Positions 1 through 7,784 of a DNA stretch of 64,000 nucleotides are shown piece after piece; the stretch's first letter is position 1; every line of letters begins with the position of its first letter. The stretch is from the NCBI RefSeq assembly GCF_014205675.1, contig NZ_JACIIX010000009.1, forward strand, positions 1 through 64,000, given 5' to 3'. Source of the stretch: Novispirillum itersonii (GTDB taxonomy: Bacteria; Pseudomonadota; Alphaproteobacteria; Rhodospirillales; Rhodospirillaceae). The notes under the pieces are model-generated. The model was not told where the DNA came from and made no database searches. It worked only from the letters and a program-made list of their open reading frames with translations. Both the position numbers and the translations under genes were made by a program.

Positions 1-55
1 ATCTCAAGCACGTTCTTCAGGGAAGAAGGGACCAGCAGGCTCACCCGTTCACCGA

Positions 56-83
56 CCCCACACAGGCGTACGCCTGTGTGGGG
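56..83. other. 28-bp perfect palindrome at left edge
   Basis: The half CCCCACACAGGCGT is followed directly by its exact reverse complement. It is flanked by GTTCACCGA on the left and GAAAC on the right. Read on the minus strand, the outer parts (GTTTCCCC ... GGGG ... GGTGAAC) resemble the ends of type I-E CRISPR repeats, but only one copy lies in the window and the stem is longer than in such repeats. It could equally be a terminator-like or protein-binding palindrome. The first 55 bases show no recognisable gene. Confidence 0.6.
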
Positions 84-111
84 GAAACATACAAGGGACC
101 CATCAAACAAA

Positions 112-732
112 ATGGAGGCCCAAAGGGCCGACTGGCCCATTGAGGGCCCGCGCGACCATTCGCGCGTAAGCCAAGCGGGCGGACGCCCGCGCCCGGCGTC
201 TGAGGGGCTGAAAACAGCCCACATCCGCACCGCGGATGTGGGCGACGTGGCGGCGCTTGCCCCCCGGCTGCGGGCGGCGGATGTGGCGGAGGTCTGGGCC
301 GCCCACCGTGCCCTTCCGGAACAGGCGCTGGCCGGATCGCTGGCGGTGTCGGACTGGGCCGGGGCCGGGGTGGTGGGCGGGCGGGTGGAAGCCCTGTTCG
401 GCGTCGCCGCCGATGCCGGGGATCCGCACACCGGCATTGTCTGGCTGCTCGCCAGCCCGGTGCTGGAGGCGCATCCGCTGACGGTGCTGCGCTACAGCCG
501 CATGGTGGTGGACCACTGGCAGCGGCGCTATCGGCTGCTGACCAACTGGGTCGATGCCCGCAACCGGGTGTCGCTGCGCTGGCTGCGGTGGCTGGGATTT
601 ACGGTGTTCCCCGCTGTGCCTTACGGGCCGGACGGGGAGCGGTTTCACCGTGTGGAATGGCGCGTGGAACAGCGTGTGAAACGCTGTGGGACACAACGGA
701 GGACAGAAGCATGTGTGCAGTACCGGGAGTGA
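112..732 (+). CDS. Gp13-like phage internal virion protein (acetyltransferase-like), N-terminus contains repeat element A
   Basis: From about residue 37 (IRTADVGDVAALAPRLRAAD) this matches the pattern of T7 Gp13-type internal virion proteins, a GNAT-like fold family of podoviruses with an N-terminal 'IR.A...D...LAPRLR..D' segment. The first ~35 residues are encoded by dispersed repeat element A (114-214) and are unlikely to be original. The start is uncertain: GTG at 76, ATG at 112 (used here) and GTG at 238 after the repeat are all in frame, and none has a strong ribosome-binding site. The C-terminal end overlaps the next gene by 22 bases. Gene order (gp13-gp14-...-tail fibre) supports the call. 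The structural role in phage cores is family knowledge; function here is inferred. Confidence 0.65.
   Translation: MEAQRADWPIEGPRDHSRVSQAGGRPRPASEGLKTAHIRTADVGDVAALAPRLRAADVAEVWAAHRALPEQALAGSLAVSDWAGAGVVGGRVEALFGVAADAGDPHTGIVWLLASPVLEAHPLTVLRYSRMVVDHWQRRYRLLTNWVDARNRVSLRWLRWLGFTVFPAVPYGPDGERFHRVEWRVEQRVKRCGTQRRTEACVQYRE
114..214 (+). repeat. Dispersed hairpin element A, copy 1 (in frame with gp13-like gene)
   Basis: This ~100-bp element is shared with 45563-45666 (about nine tenths identical by eye) and, more distantly, with 53650-53711 and 57343-57436. It is a series of short hairpins: GGCCC-aaa-GGGCC, GGCCC-attga-GGGCC, CGCGCG-accatt-CGCGCG and GCGGGC-ggac-GCCCGC, ending in GCGTCTGAGGGGCTGAAAA. 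The plus-strand frame is open and gives ADWPIEGPRDHSRVSQ followed by GRPRPASEGLK, joined in frame to the gp13-like protein. It looks like a small palindromic mobile or expanding repeat, comparable in style (not in sequence) to Rickettsia palindromic elements that sit inside genes. Confidence 0.85.
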
Positions 733-1283
733 TGGCGGTGGCGGCTTTGGCCTCGGCGGCGGTCAGCGCGGCGGGCATGGTGCAGCAGGGGCAGGCGCAG
801 CGGCGGCAGGCCGGGTATCAGACGGCGATGGCCGAGGCCAATGCGGCAGCGGCGGAACAGGCGGCGCAGGCGCAGGACCGGGCGGCGGAGCGGGCGGTGG
901 AACAGGGGCAGGTGGCGGAGCAGCGCCAGCGGCTGCTGACGGCGCAGGCGATCAGCGGCCAACGGGCGGCGCTGGCGGCGGCGGGGGTGCAGGTGGACAG
1001 CGGATCAGCGCTGGACCTGACCGCCGACACCGCGCAGGCGGGGGAACTGGATGCCCTGTCCCGCCGCCAGTCGGCGGAGGAGGACGCCTATCAGCACCGC
1101 TGGCAGGCCTATCAGGCCCGCACCAACGCCAATGCGGCGCTGGCACAGGGCACTCTGGCCGGGATGCGCGGCGATGCGGCGGTGACCGGCAGCCTGTTTT
1201 CCGCCGGGGGCAGCCTGCTCAACCGGATCCCGGCGGTCAGCCGGGGCTTCGGCAAGGCGTGGCTGCCGGAAGACGGCAGTTGA
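711..1283 (+). CDS. Gp14-like phage internal virion core protein
   Basis: A 190-residue Ala/Gln-rich protein. It begins with a short hydrophobic stretch (VMAVAALASAAVSAAGMVQQGQ) followed by a long helical, coiled-coil-like segment of repeated A/Q/E/R residues and the motif SGQRAALAAAGVQVDSGSAL. That layout (hydrophobic N-terminus, 'G..A..AGV..DSGS' in the middle, C-terminal flexible tail) is typical of T7 gp14-type internal core proteins, which are ejected to form the trans-envelope channel. The ATG at 711 is chosen because GGAGG lies 7 bases upstream; a longer upstream reading would run through gp13. In T7-like phages two very large core proteins (gp15, gp16) follow, but here they are absent. 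Confidence 0.6.
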   Translation: MCAVPGVMAVAALASAAVSAAGMVQQGQAQRRQAGYQTAMAEANAAAAEQAAQAQDRAAERAVEQGQVAEQRQRLLTAQAISGQRAALAAAGVQVDSGSALDLTADTAQAGELDALSRRQSAEEDAYQHRWQAYQARTNANAALAQGTLAGMRGDAAVTGSLFSAGGSLLNRIPAVSRGFGKAWLPEDGS

Positions 1284-1294
1284 CCGGCGGCGGC

Positions 1295-2125
1295 TTACTG
1301 CGCCGGATCGGTGGCGGAGCCGGTGGAGCGGGCCGGGGTGGGCACAGGCTCCGGGGCCGGTGGGATGTCGGCGGTTTTGCGCAGTTTCTGGCCGTCGCGC
1401 AGCAGGTCGATGCTGACCCCGCGCCGCCCGGACAGGGCCGGCTGACGTTCGGCAAAGTCCTGCGCGGTGTCGATGCTGTGGCCGTCGAGGGCGGTGATCA
1501 GGTCGCCTTCCAGCAGGTCAGCGGAAAAGGCCGGGCTGCCATCCACCACCGCGAAGATTTCCGCGCCCTTGTTGGTCTGGTTCTTCTTCCGGGTGTCGTC
1601 AGACGGTTCCTGCACCGCCACCCCCAGCCCGCCGGGCCGGGCCTTCACCCAGTAGGTCGCGGTCAGGGTGTACTGGGTGTACAGCGTCGGTTCGTAGCGG
1701 GTGACGGTGGTGCGGGCCCAGACATAACCGGTGCGGCGGGCCCCGTCGCGGTCGATGTAGGTGCGGCGCACCGGGGTCATGATCTGCTCTTCCACCGGGG
1801 TGACGCCGCGCCGGGTTGACTCATACTCCTGCGACAGCAGCACCACCTGTGCCCCCACCGCCTGCCCCTGTGCCTGGGCGTCGGAACGGGCGGTGTTGGT
1901 GCCGGAAAACTGCGACTGGCCGATCATGACAAAGCCGCGCCGCAGCATCGCCCGGTTTTCCGCCATGGCGGAGCCGGACGGCAGGATCCGCACCTCCGGT
2001 TTCCCCCCGGCGGCGGCTGCCGGGGCCAGCGGCCCGGGATCCAGCGCCACGTAGCTGTCGGCGTAGGGATTGGCGCAGGCGGCAAGGAACAGCAGGAACG
2101 ACAGCGGCAGCAGACGGCGGAGCAT
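1295..2125 (-). CDS. Predicted PDZ-domain lipoprotein
   Basis: A 276-residue protein with a clear lipoprotein signal (hydrophobic segment 4-16, lipobox LAAC, acylated Cys17). The middle (about 45-150) is of unrecognised type and includes YVWARTTVTRYEPTLYTQYT. Residues ~155-250 (GLGVAVQE...GAEIFAVVDGSPAFSADLLEGDLITALDG) look like a PDZ domain of the kind that binds peptide C-termini in periplasmic proteases, but no protease domain is present. It lies on the opposite strand between gp14-like and tail-fibre genes, where T7-like phages carry gp15/gp16. It may be a host or cargo gene inserted in the phage module. Likely an envelope-anchored protein; exact role unknown. Confidence 0.7.
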   Translation of the reverse strand: MLRRLLPLSFLLFLAACANPYADSYVALDPGPLAPAAAAGGKPEVRILPSGSAMAENRAMLRRGFVMIGQSQFSGTNTARSDAQAQGQAVGAQVVLLSQEYESTRRGVTPVEEQIMTPVRRTYIDRDGARRTGYVWARTTVTRYEPTLYTQYTLTATYWVKARPGGLGVAVQEPSDDTRKKNQTNKGAEIFAVVDGSPAFSADLLEGDLITALDGHSIDTAQDFAERQPALSGRRGVSIDLLRDGQKLRKTADIPPAPEPVPTPARSTGSATDPAQ

Positions 2126-2270
2126 CGCGGGTAATCCGGGGCAGAGGATGACCCGGACAGTCTACGCCCACCGGGACCCGGTGGGGAAGGGCGGGCTTGA
2201 CGGAGCGTTCCGGCTTTTGCCGGGAAGGCTGAGGTCTGGCAGACAGATAACCAATCTGGAGATTATTGCG

Positions 2271-5200
2271 ATGACACTTTCAAATACGGTTACAAAACAG
2301 GCCTACAGTACCAACGGCGGGACCACGGTATGGCCGTTTTCCTTTCCGTTGGACCGCGACAGCGACCTGATAATGGTCCTGACCGGCCCCGGCGGCGCGG
2401 AGGAGACCATTGCCCCCGGCCGGTACCGGGTGGACCGCAGCAGCAGCGGCAGCCCGGGCGGCACCGTCAGCTTTCCGCTGTCCGGTCCGGCGCTGCCGAT
2501 GGGGCACAGCGTGACCCTGCTGCGCCGGGTGCCGGTGACCCAGACCACCGATCTGGTCACCGGGGCGGCCTTTTATGCCGAGGATCTGGAACGGGCGCTG
2601 GACCGCCAGACGATGATCGACCAGCAGCAGCAGGAAGAGATCGGGCGGGCGCTGAAGATTCCGGTGTCAGACCTTCCCAACGGGGTGACGCTGCCGCCGA
2701 TGAACACCCGTGCCAACCGGGTGCTGGCCTTCGACGGGGCGGGCGGTGTCACCGTTTCCAGCTTTACCCTGAAGCAGATTGAATCCGGCGCCACCACCGA
2801 GCTGAGCGCGCAGGATGCCCAGCACGCCGCCGTTGAAGCCGATGCGGCGCGCGATGTGGTGCTGATCAACAAGGCGGATTTTGATCCCAAATACGCCGAT
2901 TTCTCCGGCAAATACGCCGACTTTGCCCCGAAATACAGCCTGTTCACCCCGGCCTATGCCGATTTTGCCGCCAAATATGCCGATTTTGTGCCCAAGCACA
3001 CCATCGCGCAGGCGCAGTGGCCGACCGTGCAGATGGCGGGGAAATGGGCCGAGGAAGCCGAAGACGTCGAGGTGCTGCCCGGCCAGTATTCGGCCAAGCA
3101 CTGGGCGCGGAAGTCGGCGGCGGTGGTGCTGGGCGGCACCACGGTGATTTCGTCGAACGATAAGGTGCCGGATTTTCTCGGCAACAAGCTGCTGGCCGGG
3201 AATGGCATTGCCCTTGGGGTGGCGGCTGCCGGATCCGGGCAGACCATGACCGTCAGCAATACGGCGGTGCCGAAGTTTTACACCCGCGCCAGTGCGGCGC
3301 TGGCCCAGAACGCCAGCCTGACCCTTGCCACCCCCGGCGTGAAGGATGGCGAGGGCCTGAAGCGGGTGGTGTCGGTGTTTGAGGAAACGGTGGGCACTGC
3401 CCTGACCGACAGCGCCACCGACTTTGATCTGGCCGATGAGGCGCAGTTCGCTTTCCGGGCGTATACGCCGAACACGGCGGTGACGCTGGTCGGCAACGAG
3501 AAAGCCGGGCCGGTCAGTGTGGTGGCCACCACGGTTGACGGGTTCAACGATACCGCGACCGTTCCCGTCAGCGCCGATGGCGCGATGGCCCTGAGCGTGT
3601 ACTACGATGCCGCTTCCACCACCATGAAAGCCGTTGTCACCCAGCGCCTGACCCCCGGTTCTTACACAGTCGGAACCCCGGTGACGGTGGCGTCCAGCCG
3701 TAAATACGCGCTTAAACTCCTGCGGCTGACCACCAACACGGTGGTGATGACCTACCGGGGCACCAGCAGCACCCCTTACGTCTATTATCTGCGGGTGATG
3801 ACGGTCGCCGCTGACGGCACAGTCACCCTGGGGGCGGAGCAGGTGCTGCGCAACAGCGGCTACAGCTACGGAACACCGAACGGATCCCTGTGCCGGATTT
3901 CCGACACGGAGTTCTGCGCGGCGGTGATCGACATCATTCCCGGCGGCGGAAACCAGTACGTCAACTTTGCCCGCGTCACGGTCAGCGGCACCGTCGCCTC
4001 CGTTGGCAGCTGGGTCACGCTGGTGACGGACACCAACCTCGGGGGGGGCCTAGAGGTCGCATCGGTCGGTTCCGGCGTGGTGGCGGTGGCGTGGTCCATC
4101 AGCAGCGGGGCTTGGTGGCTGCGGCTGCTGGATGTCACCACCACCCCCTATACGCCGGGGGGAGCGGCCTACAATACCGGGGTCGAATATACTGACCGTG
4201 TGGCGGGGATCCTGCCGCTGTCAGACACCCACTTCCTGTTCTGCACATGGCGGCAGGATATCCAGTACCTTGGTGCGCGAGTGCTGAGCCGGACAGGGAC
4301 AGGGACCCCGGCTTACGTCAGTCAAAAAACACTGGTGCTGGGTAGTGTGGGTGCCCCTTATACCTACTGTCCGTCGGCCTTCGTGCAGACGGCCCCCGGC
4401 AAATTCCGCTTCCACGGCCTGTCTTCAGGCGGGGTCACCAACAAAGCCTATTATCTGGACTTCTCCTGTGCCGCCGACCTGACCCTGACGGTGGACACCG
4501 TCCAGACGGTGACATTCACCGGGGCTTCGATAGAGGGGGCATACCCGGCAACCCACATCCTGACGGCGGATGGCTTTGTCTGGACCATGTTTCCAGACAC
4601 CACAACCTATGCCCTGCGGGCGGTTGAATACCGCCCCAGCCTGACCGCGACGCTGGCGACGGGGGCATGGGCGGCAGACGATGCAGGGCGGGCGGTGGTC
4701 GCCGCCGGGGGGGTGGCGAAGATCGCCGCGATCTCCGGGGCGACGGCGGAGCTCTCCACCCTGTCGGCGTTCAGCACCATCGGCACCTTCACCGCCGGAA
4801 ACTGGAGCCTGCGCGATGCGGCGCTGTACGATGGCAAGGTGCAGACCGTGAAGGCGGTTCCGGCAGTGGTGCGCACCACCAAGGATTCCTCGCTGTGGGA
4901 GGCCCTGACCGGCCTGTCGGCCTCGGTCAGCGGCGCGGTAAAACTGGCGTGGTCCTTTGATGGCCGCAGTTGGTCGGTGTGGGATGGCAGCGCCAGACGG
5001 ATCATCGTCACCAACCGCGCCAGTATTCACGGCGGGATCGACCCTCAGTGGATGGTCCGGAATGACGCGGACTCATGGGTGTTCCCGCCGGAAAACAACG
5101 CCCAGTCGGCGCTGGAAACCGCCTTCGGCTATACCGCCAACCAGACCGCGCCCGCCGTTTATGCCGCGCTGGGGGCGGCCGGGTTTGCCGCCCTTGGCTT

Positions 5201-5420
5201 CACCAAAAGCATGACCGGCACCGTGCGGGTGGGGATGTGGCTGCCGCCCGGCGGCAGTTTCGACCAGCTGACGCTGAATTACACCGGCCGCTCGGCGTGG
5301 AAACGGGCCGAGAGCGGCTACAGCATCGATTACGGGCGCGAGGATCAGGTGGTGATCACCCGCACCGCCAGCGGCACCGCCAGCGTTTTTGCCACCGTCA
5401 TGCATGTGGAGACGACCTGA
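2271..5420 (+). CDS. Phage tail fibre protein with T7 gp17-like N-terminal domain
   Basis: 1049 residues. The N-terminal ~135 residues (NTVTKQAYSTNGGTTVWPFS ... RALDRQTMIDQQQQEE) have the layout of the T7 tail-fibre N-terminal domain that docks the fibre to the podoviral tail. Next comes a run of about seven-residue repeats of type K-Y-A-D-F-x-P (residues ~203-243; DFDPKYADFSGKYADFAPKY), suggesting a trimeric fibrous shaft. The remaining large part is Thr/Ser/Gly/Val-rich, probably beta-structured, and would carry the receptor-binding tip. ATG 2271 (GGAG ten bases upstream) is preferred over earlier in-frame codons because homology starts at MTLSNTVTKQ. Its stop overlaps the next start. Confidence 0.8.
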   Translation: MTLSNTVTKQAYSTNGGTTVWPFSFPLDRDSDLIMVLTGPGGAEETIAPGRYRVDRSSSGSPGGTVSFPLSGPALPMGHSVTLLRRVPVTQTTDLVTGAAFYAEDLERALDRQTMIDQQQQEEIGRALKIPVSDLPNGVTLPPMNTRANRVLAFDGAGGVTVSSFTLKQIESGATTELSAQDAQHAAVEADAARDVVLINKADFDPKYADFSGKYADFAPKYSLFTPAYADFAAKYADFVPKHTIAQAQWPTVQMAGKWAEEAEDVEVLPGQYSAKHWARKSAAVVLGGTTVISSNDKVPDFLGNKLLAGNGIALGVAAAGSGQTMTVSNTAVPKFYTRASAALAQNASLTLATPGVKDGEGLKRVVSVFEETVGTALTDSATDFDLADEAQFAFRAYTPNTAVTLVGNEKAGPVSVVATTVDGFNDTATVPVSADGAMALSVYYDAASTTMKAVVTQRLTPGSYTVGTPVTVASSRKYALKLLRLTTNTVVMTYRGTSSTPYVYYLRVMTVAADGTVTLGAEQVLRNSGYSYGTPNGSLCRISDTEFCAAVIDIIPGGGNQYVNFARVTVSGTVASVGSWVTLVTDTNLGGGLEVASVGSGVVAVAWSISSGAWWLRLLDVTTTPYTPGGAAYNTGVEYTDRVAGILPLSDTHFLFCTWRQDIQYLGARVLSRTGTGTPAYVSQKTLVLGSVGAPYTYCPSAFVQTAPGKFRFHGLSSGGVTNKAYYLDFSCAADLTLTVDTVQTVTFTGASIEGAYPATHILTADGFVWTMFPDTTTYALRAVEYRPSLTATLATGAWAADDAGRAVVAAGGVAKIAAISGATAELSTLSAFSTIGTFTAGNWSLRDAALYDGKVQTVKAVPAVVRTTKDSSLWEALTGLSASVSGAVKLAWSFDGRSWSVWDGSARRIIVTNRASIHGGIDPQWMVRNDADSWVFPPENNAQSALETAFGYTANQTAPAVYAALGAAGFAALGFTKSMTGTVRVGMWLPPGGSFDQLTLNYTGRSAWKRAESGYSIDYGREDQVVITRTASGTASVFATVMHVETT

Positions 5421-5788
5421 TGACCCAGACCCTTTCCACCGCGCAGCGGCTGTACCGCAGCCGCGTCAACGCCTGGGCGGCGCGGGAAATCAGCGGCAGC
5501 GTTGACCACGGCGGCCACACCTATCAGGCCGATGCCGACAGCCGGGCGATCATCGCCGGATGGGCGGCGCATCTGGCCGCCGGGGGCAGCCTGCCGGAGG
5601 GCTTCGTGTGGCGCACCGCCGACAATCAGGATGTGGCGCTGACCGCGGCGGAGGTGACGGCGCTGAACGCCGCCTTCATCCACCATGCCCACACGGTGCG
5701 CTGCACCGGCTGGGCCACCAAGCAGGCGCTGGATGGCCTCGACAGCCTTGAGGCCGCCGAGGCGCTGGTCAGCGGGATCGGGGCCTGA
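5420..5788 (+). CDS. DUF4376-like tail-fibre-associated protein
   Basis: 122 residues. It starts in a 1-base overlap with the stop codon of the tail fibre gene (TGATG), indicating translational coupling. The sequence contains YRSRVNAWAAREISGSVDHGG near the start, VWRTADNQDVALTAAEVTAL in the middle and a short helical C-terminus. This resembles the DUF4376 domain often found beside or fused to phage tail fibres (roughly 'F...D..R..I.......W.t.dg......a....l...'). Likely a fibre-assembly or tip protein; the assignment rests on pattern and position only. Confidence 0.5.
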   Translation: MTQTLSTAQRLYRSRVNAWAAREISGSVDHGGHTYQADADSRAIIAGWAAHLAAGGSLPEGFVWRTADNQDVALTAAEVTALNAAFIHHAHTVRCTGWATKQALDGLDSLEAAEALVSGIGA

Positions 5789-5790
5789 TC

Positions 5791-6060
5791 ATGGGCGATG
5801 GACTGAGCGTGCAGCAGGTGATCACCGGGGTTCTGGTGCCGGTGGTGACGGCGGGGTTCTGGATTCTGTGGCACCGGATTTCCGAGGCCACCGCCACCGC
5901 CAAGACCACGGCGGGGGAGCTGACGGCGCACAAGGTGGACTGCGAACGCCGCTTCGCCCGCGCTGAGGATCTGGAACGGCTGGAAGCCCGGATCGAGGCG
6001 CGGTTTGACCGGCTGGAAGAAAAACTCGACCGCGCCATCGGACGGCGCGAGGAGGCATGA
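5791..6060 (+). CDS. Small membrane-anchored coiled-coil protein of the phage lysis module
   Basis: 89 residues: one N-terminal transmembrane segment (about residues 8-27, VITGVLVPVVTAGFWILWHR) followed by a charged helical coiled coil (RAEDLERLEARIEARFDRLEEKLDRAIG). It lies two bases after the upstream stop and overlaps the endolysin start by 4 bases, so it belongs to the same operon. Membrane-anchored coiled-coil proteins next to endolysin genes often act as spanins or holin-related proteins, but no specific family is recognised here. Confidence 0.6.
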   Translation: MGDGLSVQQVITGVLVPVVTAGFWILWHRISEATATAKTTAGELTAHKVDCERRFARAEDLERLEARIEARFDRLEEKLDRAIGRREEA

Positions 6061-6482
6061 TGAACGGGACTTTTGATGAAACCGCGCTGGCGGCGGACCT
6101 GCGCCGGGATGAGGCAGTGCGGCTGCTGCCGTACCGCTGCACGGCGGGGAAACTGACGATCGGCATCGGGCGGAACCTCGATGACGTGGGCATCAGCGCC
6201 GAGGAGGCGGCGGTTCTGCTGGGCAATGACATCCGCCGGGTTCTGGCCGGGCTGGATCGGCAGTTGCCGTGGTGGCGGGGCCTGTCGGCGGGGCGGCAGC
6301 GGGCGCTGGCGAACATGGCCTTCAATCTGGGGCTGCCGCGCCTGCTGGGGTTCCGGCAGATGCTGGCCGCCTTGCAGGCCGGGCAGTGGGAGGAGGCGGC
6401 GCGGCAGGCGCTGGACAGCAAATGGGCTGGGCAGGTGGGCGAACGCGCCGACCGTATCGCCCGCCTGATCCGGGAGGGATAA
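6057..6482 (+). CDS. Phage endolysin, T4-type lysozyme (GH24)
   Basis: 141 residues. Residues 17-38 (RDEAVRLLPYRCTAGKLTIG) carry the Glu-8aa-Asp/Cys-5aa-Thr catalytic signature of phage lysozymes: Glu19, Cys28 and Thr34, followed by GIGRN. The Asp seen in T4 lysozyme is Cys here, a variant known in other phage endolysins. The later motif RQRALANMAFNLG is typical of the family. No signal peptide or SAR domain is visible, so export needs the downstream holin. Start ATG 6057 or 6060, just after GGAGG. It hydrolyses the glycan strand of peptidoglycan at the end of infection. Confidence 0.85.
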   Translation: MMNGTFDETALAADLRRDEAVRLLPYRCTAGKLTIGIGRNLDDVGISAEEAAVLLGNDIRRVLAGLDRQLPWWRGLSAGRQRALANMAFNLGLPRLLGFRQMLAALQAGQWEEAARQALDSKWAGQVGERADRIARLIREG

Positions 6483-6485
6483 GCG

Positions 6486-6887
6486 ATGGCCCCGTTGCTT
6501 GCGGCTCTGGTGCCGGTGTTCGGCAGCCTGCTGGATAAACTGATCCCCGATACCGCCGAAGCCGCCAAGGCCAAGGCGGAACTGGAACTGCGGCTGGTGG
6601 AGGCCGCCAATCAGGCGGCATTGGCACAGGTGGAGGTGAACAAGACGGAAGCCGCCAGCGGCAGCCTGTTCATCGGTGGCTGGCGTCCGTTCATCGGCTG
6701 GGTGTGCGGGGCGGCGCTGGCGGCGCAGTATGTGGCCGGGCCGCTGCTGGAATGGGCCGCCGCCGCTGCCGGGCACCCGGTGCCGCCGCTGCCGAAGCTG
6801 GATGATATGCTGTGGGAACTGATCCTTGCCCTGCTCGGTGTCGCCGGGCTGCGGACGGTGGAGAAAATGCGCGGCGTGGCGCGGTGA
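6486..6887 (+). CDS. Holin of the 3-TM (GTA-type) superfamily
   Basis: 133 residues with a helical charged N-terminal third (EAAKAKAELELRLVEAANQAA), the characteristic motif GGWRPFIGWVCGAALAAQYV (about residues 59-82) and a last hydrophobic segment around LWELILALLGVAGLRTVEK. This is the pattern of the Holin_3TMs family common in alphaproteobacterial prophages and gene transfer agents. It starts three bases after the endolysin stop and ends just before a strong terminator, closing the late operon. Such holins open the inner membrane to release the endolysin. Confidence 0.8.
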   Translation: MAPLLAALVPVFGSLLDKLIPDTAEAAKAKAELELRLVEAANQAALAQVEVNKTEAASGSLFIGGWRPFIGWVCGAALAAQYVAGPLLEWAAAAAGHPVPPLPKLDDMLWELILALLGVAGLRTVEKMRGVAR

Positions 6888-6888
6888 A

Positions 6889-6924
6889 GCAAAAGGCCCC
6901 GGGGGACACTCCGGGGCCTTTTGC
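6889..6924 (+). terminator. Rho-independent terminator of phage late operon
   Basis: A perfect 14-bp stem (GCAAAAGGCCCCGG and its reverse complement) around an 8-base loop, starting 2 bases after the holin stop and ending CCTTTTGC. The A-rich base and T-run on both sides suggest function in either direction. Confidence 0.85.
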
Positions 6925-7026
6925 CGTTTACAGGGTTAAGGCAATTCTGAGGTGTTTTTTCACTTTAAAAAAATCCATGAGTTGGGTAGTTGATCTGGTT
7001 ATCATTCTCGCTAAAGGGGGTTTTTA

Positions 7027-7596
7027 ATGTTGCGCTGGTTTACGATAGGGGTCTGCATTTTTCTGTCCGGTTGCCTGTTGCCGGACCGGTACGAAGCTGA
7101 GCTGACCGTACTGACTGATGGGTCTTATACCCTGACATATGACGGAGAGTTTATTGACGTCATGACCCATGCCGAGATGCAGAAAAAGGGCCTGACTGAA
7201 AAGCAGGAGGCGGAACGGGCCGAGTTCGTCTCAGAGAATTTTGATATCGGAGTGAATGGGGAAAAGCTGAAATATAAGGGTAAAGCCAGATATTCCGCTG
7301 ACTTTGTGGATAAAGGGGATTATCGCCGCTTCAATTCTGGCAGCATCGCGCAGGTGATGAAAATCATCGACAGGCCCGACGGCACTGTCAGCGTCAGGGG
7401 GCTGAAACCCAAGGATGGCGGCAAGATCCCGGATGGGCTGACCAGTCAGGGGGATATCTGCATTATCACCGATATGGAGGTGATAGAGCACAACGCCAAC
7501 AGCACTCCCGGGTGGTTCAGCAAGTGTTACCGTTGGAAAAAATACCAGCTTTTGACCGATCCGGAACTGTTGATCCGGATGCGTAAAAAAGGCTGA
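7027..7596 (+). CDS. Low-GC predicted lipoprotein, function unknown
   Basis: 189 residues with a short lipoprotein signal (MLRWFTIGVCIFLSGC, lipobox LSGC, Cys16). The rest is hydrophilic, with a possible beta-rich start (YEAELTVLTDGSYTLTYDGE) and many Lys residues. The gene is clearly lower in G+C and richer in AAA/TAT codons than its neighbours. It lies immediately after the phage late operon terminator, which fits an acquired cargo gene. ATG 7027 follows AAAGGGGG. No family is recognised. Confidence 0.75.
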   Translation: MLRWFTIGVCIFLSGCLLPDRYEAELTVLTDGSYTLTYDGEFIDVMTHAEMQKKGLTEKQEAERAEFVSENFDIGVNGEKLKYKGKARYSADFVDKGDYRRFNSGSIAQVMKIIDRPDGTVSVRGLKPKDGGKIPDGLTSQGDICIITDMEVIEHNANSTPGWFSKCYRWKKYQLLTDPELLIRMRKKG

Positions 7597-7784
7597 CCGG
7601 GGATACGATCGAGAAAGATGACCGACTGCCGGTGAAACGGATTCCTTGCAAACGGCTGGTCCTTCTCGTACCCGTCAGGAGTTTTCCCGTATTCTGGCAT
7701 GGGCAGGTCTGTTTCCGTGCCGGTGGACTGGCAGCCTGACCGGCCATACAGTCAGGTGACACATCCGCAGCGGAGAGACCTGCC

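Noticed and set aside
2330-5214. Several long frames inside the tail fibre gene on both strands
   Set aside because: They overlap a gene with clear homology and a coherent repeat structure; their products are GC-driven low-complexity shadows.
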